Source: Ciona intestinalis (Eukaryota > Chordata > Ascidiacea > Phlebobranchia > Cionidae). From it: DNA of 64,000 nucleotides. The notes beneath the pieces were generated by a model. That model saw only the letters and a list, made by a program, of their open reading frames with translations, did no database searches and was not told the DNA's origin. This document shows, one piece after another, positions 42,262-53,559 of this stretch. Position 1 is the first letter of the stretch. Each line of letters starts with the position of its first letter. The stretch is from the NCBI RefSeq assembly GCF_000224145.3, contig NW_004190417.1, forward strand, positions 62,001-126,000, written 5' to 3'. The translations under genes were made by a program, and so were the position numbers.

Positions 42262-43714
42262 TTGCCATAAATATCAGGTTTGTTAGAATTGTCCATCACA
42301 GTGGTTCTTCAAATTATTTGTATGCTTATCCTTTTAACAATGATGCTTATCAGATTTACTTCCAATGTGATATGGCGCTTATTTATTTTATATTTTAGTT
42401 ATATTTTTTTATGCCACAAATGCGCTAGCCTTTTGGCAACAAGTTCATTGTCTGGAAAAGTACTACAATTGGCACAATTTTTCTGTCCCATTAACTGATG
42501 TGTATTTTGATTGGTAGCTCATTTACCTTCTAATTATGAGGAATTCACCCCAGTTTAAGAAATGCTGGTTAATCATGTAGAAATTCATCATTAAGACAGA
42601 CTTCCGCCAAAGATAATACCACTTGTTAAATGACAAACTACTGCCTCTGTATAACGCTCAGCCTGTGCCTTCCTGTTGCCTTTTTCACACGTACTCGCGC
42701 GTGTTCTGACGCAGCATTGTATAACGATTTATTCAATGGCAGTGGGAATATTGTACACTACATTTTAATACTCTGATCAGTGACTAAATATATGTAAGCC
42801 GGTGCAAAGTATATTTAACACAGTACGTTTAGATTATGGATAGTTCAGTAAATGGACAGCGAACACAGTTGAATAAATAAACGTAATCACGGCTGACTAG
42901 AATTACATCCTGTCTAAATGTTAAGCAACATATGGCAGGGAAACGTAGGCTGTGCACAGAAGCAACTGTTAGCACAGCTTAAAATGTACAAATAATAAAA
43001 AAACTCATCAATGAGGTTGTAGAAAATCGCATTCAAAAAACTTAAATCAGTTATGAGCATGAAAAGTAATAAAGTGTAACGATCACTCTATAGACACAGT
43101 TAAAATAAAGGTAGGAGGGGTGAGGTATTTAGTACGATATGCTGACTAATTACGGTATTTATTTGCAGAGTCTATGCATGTCAGTTAAACAGTAAAATAC
43201 CGCAAAACCACTGCATTATAACCAACCTTTATTAGGATAAAAAGTAGGCTATATTATAATGATAACGTCATTGATTACTTTATATATATATAGACCATAT
43301 ACTATACCAACGTCGGGCTATATACTTACTCACCATATCCAGCTGGAGAACTATAGCAAGCTGTTGTAGGATCGTAATGTAATAATTGGTTTTGTATTAT
43401 TTGTTAAAAACTGCACTTCAAAAGTTGTACGAGCTTGGTTGGGCTTTGTATCGGATTAACGGAAATTAGATTTTAACGCACTTCCTTTATCACACAGTAA
43501 ATGATGCCTATATACCAACTGAACTGTGTGTTATTATTTAGTTTATTGTGTTCGCGTCTACTTATACTAATTCCAAGAATCGTGCTGGTTTAACTGTCAT
43601 AGGGAAAGTAAGTTAGTAACATTTGTTTTTAACGGTTATATATATATTTTCATGAATCTATTTTTTAATAATCTTAATGCTATAGCTGTGGTCTAACGTA
43701 AAAATTATAGCCTA
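42262..43714. other. Intergenic, no gene recognised
   Basis: AT-rich with only short ORFs. The right part is expected to hold the promoter and 5' UTR of the synaptotagmin gene, but no core element is identifiable. Confidence 0.5.
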
Positions 43715-43911
43715 TAGTAGGGTGGGGGAGATGGGACACCTTTAGCACATAATATCCAAGTAAGTATCTTGATCGTGTTTTAAAAAATTAACAACGGTCC
43801 AAGGAAGTCGTGAGAATACGGTTTTAAAATTCTTAGAGTGTTCTTTGTTTACTAACAATTCGGATAAGAAAATAGAGTTAAAGAGTGTCCCATCTCCCCC
43901 ATCCTACTGTA
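43715..43911 (-). mobile_element. Family A MITE, near-intact
   Basis: 197 bp. TAGTAGGGTGGGGGAGATGG to GTGTCCCATCTCCCCCATCC + TACTGTA. Confidence 0.82.
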
Positions 43912-44042
43912 TAATTCAAAAATCGCTTTGGCTTATGTCGTTTTAAAACATTGTTAACTGTTGTATCTATTATAGGGCTAATTTTAAATTACATGTAAAC
44001 CTACAGAAAAAGTGTCACGCTAATTATTTGATTATTAGCACT

Positions 44043-47000
44043 ATGCCTGCAATATCTGGAGCAGCCATTGCTGGTATAGTTATTGTTAGTGCATTGGGCA
44101 TTGCTTTGCTTGTATGGGGAATATACTACATCATACAAAAAAGAAAACGAGATGCAGCGTACCTGGATCGCTGTGGGAGACTTTGGAATAAGTATGGCAA
44201 CCGAGACCGTCCGGAGATGATGCCTAAGTATCCCTATGCCGGTGCAACCTTTGTACGCACCCCTGTACCTGGTCAACAGTTTACTTCTCGAGAACTTAAA
44301 TCATCGATGGGCACCTCTCAAGAGTTTGTTCTTCCACAGCGTAAAACAGCGGAGGGTGCAGACGGTATATATAGGCCTACATTTATTTTATCTAAATGAA
44401 GAAGACATACACCTATCTTGCTTAATATGACACCGTTTTAAATTTTGGGTATTTCGCGCAGAACACAGTAAACATCATTGTAGTAAACACACAATTTTAT
44501 AGATGCAGATAACAAGAACCTGTCGATGTACGCACCAATTGACCCCGACTTAATCAATCCACGCCTTTATTCAAATGACTTCACGGCACAGGTGAACAGA
44601 AGTATTTTAAAATGTTTGTTTTTTTCTTGTTTCTAAAAAGTACAAAAACGTTTTAAAATTTGCTGCCAAAATGTTTATTGCTGGAAGATTGTTTAAAATA
44701 ACGTGGCGGTTACCAATAATGAAACAAAATTGGTTGCAGATGTTTTTTAGAATAAAAAAGTATTTTACACAACCTTTCGCAATTTCATTTAAATTTTTAG
44801 CGAAATAATTTAATTTATACAGTCGGTATTGTTCGAACATCAATTGATAAATATTATATCCTGCAAATGTATGGTAGGAATAAGATAAGATGGGACACTT
44901 TGTCATACCAGCATTTTTTAATTTACAAATAATGTAACAGAATTATTTGACAGTATTATCACTACTTTATAAAGCCCGCGTCAAAGCTGAATAATATTGT
45001 TAAATATTAAAAAAAATGTTAAATGAAAACAGTTTGTTTAAAGGTAAAATATGCGAAATAGATGCTGATTTTGAATGCTCGTAGTTTTGTAGGTTTTTAT
45101 TGCAAAACTTTGGAAGGTTTGCTCTTAATTCAATAATTTAGACCTAAGGGGTATTTAAATATAAGATACTAATATAGAATAAAACGGTAATGTTTTGTAA
45201 TGTAATGTAACTTACTTTATTCTCGCGTAGCCGGAAAACGACAGTCGTTATAACACCTCGCAGCTTACGAGTTACTAATTATGTAACTTTGTACATCATT
45301 TTTGAGGATTTTTTCCTTTTTTTGTGTGTATGGCTGATAATTTGGACAACCCATTATAATGACCACTGGGTTGGAGCAATTGCCGTTAAGTGTCTTCTTG
45401 ATTTTTAAAATAAATTATACGTTTCTATTTTACATATATTTTTAATATTTGAAACCAGTAACCTGCTTTGGTCACGTTTTATAAAGTCGTGATAATACTG
45501 TCGAATAAGTCTCTCACATTATTTTCCTAATTCTCATTAAATGGAGCTCTGTAAAAAGAAAATTTAAAAAAAGTCTCGTCTGACAAAGTGTCTCATTTTT
45601 CCCACCCTACTATACATTGTCTTGTTAATACTACCCAACTACAAAGTGGGAAAGACAGGAAGAAAGAATAAAAATTTATATTAATTGCATTCTTCAAGTT
45701 GTAGTGAACCTACCGAAAATAACAGCCTGTGCTATAGTTTGAGTGACTTTCTAGTTTTCTCATGTACATAATTCAGTTTTTCCCACAAAACTAGACCAAT
45801 TTTAAGAGACAAGTTTAAACTGTGCAAAATATTTCATTCTATTTTATTCAACTACCATACTACATTAATGATTTTAACTCGCAAATTACCAAACTTCGGC
45901 AGTTTTAATAAGTTTCAGTCAAGATTTAAAATAAGAATCTTTTAATATGCTTTTTTAGCTACTTAAAAAATGTTGTGTTCGTTCAACACCGAAGTTTAAT
46001 ACGGAACAACAGTAACCGACGCGCACTCTGTTGGGCCGTGAGAATATTGTAACATTTGTTTTTGTCTATCATCAAATGGATACTCGTAAAAGAAGACTAA
46101 AACGGTCTTTGATCGATTCCCGTCTTCCCCACCCTACTATATATGTCGAAAGCAAGAAAAAATATTTTTCTAGTTTATATTTTGAGCATAAATATATACT
46201 CGCATAATCATTTATAGCAGGACTCACATTCAAGCAAACGACCACCACAAGTTTTCTTTTCGATTGAATTTGATAAAAACTTCAATATATTAAAAATATT
46301 TGTAAATCAGGCAAGATATCTGAAACCAAGAACTTATACTAGTAAGTAGAAAACTAGGTTTATGTTAATAATTTAAAACTAAAAGTATAACGTTTGCATT
46401 TTATTGAAAATGTGTGTTTGCCATAAAAGAATATGTAGGTGCCGAAAAACGTCAACTAATTTGGTACAAAAATGAATGAAGGAAACTTGGATTTGGCCTA
46501 TATTGTAAAGGATAATATTTTTTTGTTTAACGCCTATTACTACCCGACGAAACATTATTTCGAAAATCAAATTTAGCGATTCACCGTAAGTTAAAAAAAC
46601 AAAATATATCGTTGTTAAATTCTTTTTATATTTTACCAGACTATGTAGCTTTTGTTGGGACTTTTTTTAGCAAGTATTTTGACTATTTTAAAATTTAATT
46701 CAATAATTCCGCTTTAGCAAACGTATAGTAATAAAATCTTAACCTCATCCCCTATTTATACTACTAGGTATGTGTGATCCTTACTGTACGGTCAACTTGC
46801 TACCTGGTCACACAGAGAAGCAAAGCCAGGTCATGCGCCGAACCATGGATCCTTTGTTTCAAGAACATTTTTCTTTCGGTGTACCAATTCAAGAGCTACC
46901 GAAAAAAAAACTACAAGTATATATCACAGTTTTACTGCATTTTTCTTACTATTCCGCAGGGTCATTATCAAATAGGGAAATGGTATACGATATTTGTTGA

Positions 47001-50000
47001 ATGTAAATTAAAATATTTTTTTACCAGATTAATCGTGAAGCTGTAGACTTAACAGACAAAACATAGTACCTGCCCTAATTCTTTATAAGCTATGTAGTTT
47101 TCCCACATGTGCGAATAGTGCAATCACATATATGTATTCTTGCCGGTGGCGTGAGGTATGTGTCGCAGCTGTTAAATTTTGGGTCAGGCGCTATATTGCG
47201 CATGCGCAATGTCGCCACTACGAATAAAGTACAGCATGATATGTTATACTTAATCAGGCATGGTGACGTCAAGAGTCTAGTTAGGTGGTAAACATGTTTC
47301 TTAGAACGCGCATAAGTGTATTTTTTTAAATTTTGCTTCGGATTTATATTCGGCCCGATCTGCTGCGCAATAGCGGCCGGCCAACTTATACGCCGGTGAC
47401 GTGATATATTCGTTCCGATTAATATTTTTCTACCAGGCGCTAATGTAGGTCGGAACAAATACAATACGAGTTCTAATAAATACGTACCGACAGAAAAAAG
47501 TTTGGGAAAAAATATTAATTCATTCATTTTTATTTTTTGACATTATTTTTCTTCGATGGGAGTAACTCGCTAGTGACCTACATATATGTATGCGTAAGTT
47601 ATATTTTCGCGAAAATATCTGAAAATCTAATATTCGTATGACTCAAGTTATGACCTATGGTATCGCTAGAATCTAGTCAGTACAGTGCCCAAATTTTATG
47701 TGAGTAGCACGAGTAGAAGGTATCGAAAGTGGCCGCTATAGTTTTGTATTCGAGGATCACCTTGGTTCACCAGTACCTATAAGTTACAAGTAAAGTTTGC
47801 TATTTAAATAACCATAAGAAAGTAGGTTTGTTGGTGGTACTTACTTTTTCTAGGCTACAAATATACCAACTCAGTTCTGCTGACTTTGAAAAAAAATAAA
47901 TTTTAAAGTATAATCGTCGTTTCTGGAACGTTTTCAATTGAGGGTCGTAATAAATTTGTACCGGGTGGTCATTGCATTTCGACTTACTGCGCATGCGCAA
48001 TAGCGCCTGGTAGCAATATATCAATCGAACGATTATACTACCACACCGGTTCTAATAACTGCGCAGAGAAAATTATGTTGACAAAAGTACAAAACATTCA
48101 AATTGCTATACTTCAATTTTTAACATTTAATATTAGAGTAGGGGAGGATGGGGCTGCCAAATATTTTCATAATCAAAATAAATGGCTTTTAGATAACACA
48201 ACACCACGAATTAGTAGCATCATTCCTTTATTAATTGACAACAATTAAAAAAATAAAATAAAACACATCAGGAGCTTTAGCGATTTGCACAACAGGTGAA
48301 ACTTTACAAATTCGAAAAAAATGAATGAATGAAATTTAAAAAAAAACACAGGATAAGACGGGACAATTTAAAATCATTGTTAATTTTGGTTAATAGGTGT
48401 ACTTATTATTATTAGGAATATACTTAAATAAGACGAATTAATACTTTACGCTTTGAAAATCAGGTTTAAACATTTTCTTTGCCCTATACTGCTAAAGTTT
48501 TAAGATGTTACCCAAATTATAATTTTGCATAAAAAATTGAACAATAATATTTGAACATCAATGGATAAATATTGTATCCTGCAGATGCACATGAACTTGT
48601 AGTAACAGAAAATCGATAATAACTGATATAAAGTTACAATTTTGCTAAAAATTGGGTATTACTACAGTGTTTTTCACATACGCCACTTTTCACTAATTAT
48701 GTCCAAGTGTAAATGACTGGATTTCGAATATATTTTCAAAATATATTTTTTATTACATCAGTTTCTTATATTTAAGTAACCGCTGAGGTATAAAATGTTG
48801 AATTAAAAGCAAATCTTTCAAAGTTTAGCAAGAAAACATTTAAAACTAGAATGTGGGGGAAGATGGGACACCAAATTGAAATATGTTTACATTAAAAGAA
48901 TTCTGCAACTTGTAGTTAACTACCAAGTTTAACAGGCTCTGCTAGTTTCTTTATTGTGTAAACTTCATATGTATATAACTTTAAACCGATATTTAATTGT
49001 TGTTTTAATCTCAAATTTTGACCCCTGGCTCTTTTCCTAATGTTTATATCTCAGTTTTTCTCACAAATCCAAAACCAGTTTTTATGAAACGAAATCAAAC
49101 TGTACGAAATGTTCAAGATTGTTTTATGGAATTATGAAACTAGTTTAATTGCTCACGTTCGCAAATTTTTACTTGTTTAAATATACTGTTTCTATTTTAG
49201 GTATGTTTTTAATATGTGCATTTTGTAAAGTTGTGATAATACTATCGAATAATTCTGTAATACTATTTTCCTGATTTTCATTAAATGGGGGCCCGTAAAA
49301 TAAAAATAAAAAAGTCTCGTTTGACACAGTGTTTCATCTTCTCCCACCCTACTATATTTGTTTAACACCAAATTGTAATACTTAACAACAGTAATCACTT
49401 TGTTGTGGGAATACTGTCGAATAATACTGTAACATTTGCTTTTGTCCATCTTTAAATGGGTACACGTAAAATAATAATTAAACATGTTACCATATTTTTC
49501 CCCTATATACCTTATTATACTGAAATCGCGATCAAACTGTTTTTGATTTCAGATAAAGTTTTTCAATTATGACCAGTTCTCACGTGATGAATTCACGGGC
49601 ATTGTGGAACAAAAATTGGATGAAATCAACCTTGATGCTAAAGTCGATTTGTGGCGAAAAATACAAAACGTCGATGAAACAGAAAATGTATGGAACATAA
49701 ATATATCGATTTTAAAATCCGAATAACATCATAAAACATACGTTTAGAAATCCACAAAGAACGGAGACATTCTATTAAGATTGGGATACCTTCCAAGTGC
49801 AGAAAAGTTAACCGTTGTGCTGTTAAAGGCTCGGAATCTATTAGAAAGTCGACCAGAAAAAGAAGCAAGACTACCCGGTAATTTAAAGTACTAAACATCT
49901 TAACGTTGGTTTCACGTAGCATAGCGAACTTAAATATTATATAGTAGGGTGGGGGAAGATGGGACATCTTTTCATTCCATTTTCTCGTCCTATTTTGTAG

Positions 50001-52450
50001 TAAACAAAGAACCTTCAAAAAGTTATTAAACCGTATCCTCACGACTTCAATAGGCCGTTGTTAATTGTTAAAATAACGATTAGGATATATTTAGATATTA
50101 TGTGCTAAAGGTGTCCCGTCTTTCCCCACCCTACTATATATATTTAAGTTCGCTATCCCACGTAGTCACCAAAATTTGCAGAATATCCTTAAAAGACAAT
50201 CGTGAAATATACTTTGGTAGGGACAGAATAGCACTTGCTTTTCTATCCTCACGTGACTATAACAGTCGCTATTGCACGCAGCCAGTGTCTTTACTCCATA
50301 ATGATATATAATAAAAAGATAATATATAGAAACACATTCGAAATTCAGTCATTTGCACTTGGAGATAATTTATAACAAGTGGCTTGTGCGAAAACTGGTG
50401 TAGCAATACCCAATTTCTAGAGAAAAAAAACTTTATTAATAGTTATTATTAGATTTTGGTAGTACAAGTTCATATGCATGGTATTACCCAAAAAATGATT
50501 TTGTTTTTGGAAATATCGGCATTATCGGGTAATGTGCTTAAGTGTCCCATATTCCCCCACTGTACTATGCCACGAATTAGTATTATGATACCTTTATTAT
50601 TGGTTAAAACTTTATAAGAATATTACAAGGAGCGATTTAGCGATTTGCAAATAGGTGTAATAAGACGGGACACAAAATTGTTTTGCTATTCTATTTTTCG
50701 CACAAGCCACTTCTAATAAGCTATCTCGTGCCTCTGACTATCTTTGAATCTTATTTCTCATATATTATTTTGTTAATATATCAGTATATCAAATTTAAAT
50801 AACTCAATATGAGTTATTGATTTAAAAACCAACCCATTTAAAAATATATATTTAATTAAACATTATTTATTTGCAATTCTTCTATTTTTCTTATGTTTAT
50901 ATCTCAGTTTTTCATACAAACCTAAAACTAAATCTATAAGATAAAATCAAACTAGATTTACGAAGCATTTAAAATGTTTCATTATTGCGTTTTTTTTAGC
51001 TGTTGAAAAAAATGTTGTAATCGTTTAACACCGAATTTTAATATTAAACAACAGTAACGTCATTGGCGAGAACTTGGTTGGACCATAAGAATACTGTTGA
51101 ACACTGTTGTGACATTTGTTTTCGCCTATACAACTTAAATGGCATAATCACCCCTCAATATAGATCCTTATATACGAGTCACAGTATGGCATGATGGTAA
51201 CATTCTTAAAAAGAAAAAAACTTCTACGAAACGTCGAACATGCAACCCGACTTACAACCAAGCAATAAACTTTGCTGTTCCCTTGGACGTTTTACCACAG
51301 GTGGAAATACAATTTCATGTCGTCAATGAAATTGGGTGAGTTGTGTAGTGAGCTATTTTATCTTTTTTGCTTGTTTTGATGTTCTTAAATACTACTTTCT
51401 ATATTTTAGGCATGGACAAAGAATCAATAGTTATATTAGCAGTGACACTTTAAGATAACGTTCAGATACGTTGTAAACTAAAAGTTATAACTTACTAATA
51501 TACATTATAAATATTTATATTATATGGTCGGGTAAGATGGTTTAGATGCAAACTATTTTACAATCCTAAAATACATATTAAGGTGGCTATACACAGTACC
51601 CGGCATGCGAAGTCGTATGCAAGCCCATTACCGAGTTCCGCATGCGGCAGCGAAATCCGGACAAAACGTACGAATTTCGGATATTGTGTACAGCCACCTT
51701 AAGGCATTTTGTTAATTAGGACAATGACCTACTGTCCTACTCAATATGGAACCAATTTATCGTTATAAACGTATCATTTTGCGATAAAGTTTACTCGTTT
51801 AAATTTCAGTGCAAGAAATTATTGAAATCCTTGTACACCTAATGCTAATTATTCCCCTTTAATTAAAAATAACGTCCGAATTCACCATAATGTTAGTATT
51901 TTTTGTAGCTGCGTTTGACAGTTTAGGAACTTGTTTAAACACGTTATGCCCACCAGATTACGAATTCGCAACGAAGATGCTTTGTAAATCTTATTCCCTC
52001 CTATTAGAATGGCTGACCAAATGACAAGCGTCAGTTGCTCAGAAACAGACACACTCAAAATAATTGAAGTATCGTCCTTTCGAAAACACTTACCTACCAC
52101 AAATAAAAGTCATTAACATCTATTTCATGATAAAGGAAATGAGTCCGAAAAGAGTGCTAGACTAACCAATTGCAATGCATGCAAATTAGTTTTTACAATT
52201 TGTTTTTTTTTTCTTCTAAACGTATAGGGTTAAGTTAAACCGCGCAGAAAGGAAGGAAGCGATCGGTTATCTTGAAATCGGTCCACATTCCAATGGTGAT
52301 GAATTTGAACACTGGAGGGATTTAATGAGTAATAAACCTCAAGCACGTTGGCATCATTTAGTAGATATCACAGATGTTGATATTAAACCAACTGGAAGTT
52401 CTATATCTCATCTTGATTTGGATTCTGGAATTTCACAAGATAAGCTGTGA
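44043..52450 (+). CDS. Synaptotagmin-family protein with degenerate Ca2+ sites
   Basis: Eight exons join in frame (447 aa): 44043-44364, 44503-44591, 46218-46341, 46768-46916, 49553-49687, 49748-49877, 51164-51335, 52228-52450. A very short luminal N-terminus precedes one membrane span (about residues 4-28, SGAAIAGIVIVSALGIALLVW), then KRKRD and a linker. C2A: PPQVFFSIEFDKNFNILKIF, CDPYCTVNL, FQEHFSFGVP, NYDQFSRDEFTG. C2B: SAEKLTVVLLKARNLLE, GDPYIRVTV, the polybasic strand KKKKTSTK, CNPTYNQAINFAVP, RKEAIGYLEIG. The C-terminal WHHL motif is typical of synaptotagmins. Several Ca2+-binding Asp are absent: loop 1 first Asp in both domains, and the loop 3 DxD in C2B (HVVNEIG). It is probably a Ca2+-independent type; which vertebrate paralogue cannot be told. 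Introns are full of B, C and A elements. Confidence 0.88.
44885..45615 (+). mobile_element. Family B copy with SINE insertion, intron 2
   Basis: AAGATGGGACACTTTGTCAT to GTCTCATTTTTCCCACCCTA. A SINE piece sits at 45190-45400. Confidence 0.7.
45190..45400 (-). mobile_element. SINE (family S) fragment
   Basis: ATTCTCGCGTAGCCGGAAAA, CAGCTTACGAGTTACTAATT, GACCACTGGGTTGGAGCAAT. Confidence 0.75.
45640..46145. mobile_element. Family B remnants
   Basis: AAGTTGTAGTGAACCTACC and a terminus CCCGTCTTCCCCACCCTACT near 46112-46131. Confidence 0.55.
47105..47520. mobile_element. Family C-related sequence with perfect 16-bp palindrome
   Basis: 47195-47210 is ATTGCGCATGCGCAAT. C blocks follow (ATATATTCGTTCCGATTAAT, GTAGGTCGGAACAAATACAA, ATACGAGTTCTAATAAATAC). 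Confidence 0.6.
47660..48055 (-). mobile_element. Family C element
   Basis: Reverse copy of 35911-36320, with TGCGCATGCGCA at 47988-47999. Confidence 0.7.
48130..49365. mobile_element. Family B copy, near-complete, intron 4
   Basis: GAGTAGGGGAGGATGGGGCT to TGTTTCATCTTCTCCCACCC. It contains the uninterrupted stretch at 49045-49145 that shows the empty site of the P-like insertion. Confidence 0.7.
49942..50136 (+). mobile_element. Family A MITE, near-intact
   Basis: 195 bp. TAGTAGGGTGGGGGAAGATG to CGTCTTTCCCCACCCTACTA. Confidence 0.85.
50290..51110. mobile_element. Family B fragments
   Basis: CATTTGCACTTGGAGATAAT, GGCTTGTGCGAAAACTGGTG, and a terminus CCATATTCCCCCACTGTACT near 50547-50566. 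Further B pieces run to about 51110. Confidence 0.6.
51578..51702. mobile_element. TTAA-flanked 125-bp mini-element
   Basis: TTAAGGTGGCTATACACAGT at the left and the inverted TGTGTACAGCCACCTTAA at the right. The interior is GC-richer and partly palindromic (GCATGCGAAGT, CCGCATGCGG). TTAA at both edges suggests a piggyBac-type MITE, although the tips are not the classical CCC. Confidence 0.7.
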
Positions 52451-52529
52451 CTTTAATAGAAAAATAATCTTGTTTCGTTACCAACCCCCATCGTAGGCTA
52501 TATATTCTAGAATGCACAACTATATACGT

Positions 52530-52535
52530 AATAAA
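52530..52535 (+). promoter_or_regulatory. Poly(A) signal of synaptotagmin gene
   Basis: AATAAA 80 bases after the stop. Confidence 0.6.
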
Positions 52536-52714
52536 AGGTTGTACTACATACTCGTTAGATGATAAACATATGCAGGATAGGGTGGGATAGAAAGAAAACA
52601 AATTTGATTAATAACAAACCAGAAGTAACTAACAGAGTGCGTTTCGGTCACCATTTATAACCATGTATAAGTAGGAAGAATGCATTCTTAAACATGTAGT
52701 GCTTTCAAAACTTG

Positions 52715-52990
52715 TCCGATGGCGTGACAATGTGTTTAGACTTTAGCGCACCTGCCGCTAACCTGAGGTAATGGGTTCAAGGCTTGTTGCTGCTACCTTT
52801 GTGGGCGTATGTGTCCTTGGGCAAGACACTTAACGGCAATTACTCAAGCCGAGTAATCACTACAGGGTTGTCCAAATTATCACTCATAAATAAAAAAATT
52901 GCCCTCTAAGTAAGATACATGGTAATTGTAATCTGGTACGAGGTGTATGAAACAAAACATTCGTGTTATAACATTCGCCCTTTCCGACAA
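52715..52990 (+). mobile_element. SINE (family S), diverged copy
   Basis: AGGTAATGGGTTCAAGGCTT (B box), GTGGGCGTATGTGTCCTTGG and GCAAGACACTTAACGGCAAT match the 61492 copy. Confidence 0.75.
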
Positions 52991-53154
52991 CACAAGATGA
53001 AACAGGATGCATTCTATCACTATAGAGGGTTTAATCGTTGTGTGTCTCACCCCTTGGATATGGTGCTTTTAATCAAACAGTAAAGTAATTGTTAATTATT
53101 TCCTCATTATGTAGCTCTATTGTAAAAATTATAAATATATTTATGATTTATTTT

Positions 53155-53285
53155 CCGCCAAGAGTTTAAACAAAAATGCTTTTAAGATATGTGAAAAAAG
53201 AGTCGCCCCAATAACAAGACGACAACTGAACAATGAAAATGAATCTATACGACCACCAACATGGTCAATATAACAGCTGTGTAAA
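53155..53285 (+). repeat. Family E 3' fragment
   Basis: CAACTGAACAATGAAAATGA, CTATACGACCACCAACATGG, TCAATA: same end as 29575-29733. Confidence 0.5.
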
Positions 53286-53448
53286 AAAAACGTCTAAAAT
53301 TCGTAGAGGGATGTAACCGCGCTGTGGCGGTTGACTTTGAGAAACGGTTAATAAAGTAGAACGCTGGAGAACAAAATCAACGCAAAAATATATATTGAAC
53401 TGCTGATCTTACACTGGGTCCAACAATTCATTTATCAATGGTAATAAC

Positions 53449-53454
53449 TTTATT
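53449..53454 (-). promoter_or_regulatory. Poly(A) signal of FN3 gene
   Basis: AATAAA on the minus strand about 106 bases beyond the stop. Confidence 0.5.
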
Positions 53455-53559
53455 TTGTATCTTCAAACAAATTGTTCATTTGCAAAACAATAATATCATA
53501 TTTGTAGCATTGGAACAAGCTCATTTTAAAATTAACTTTTATGAAATTGTCAATGAATT

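Noticed and set aside
47090-47527. Minus-strand 145-residue frame
   Set aside because: Lies wholly within family C repeats, has no domain, and sits in an intron of the synaptotagmin gene.
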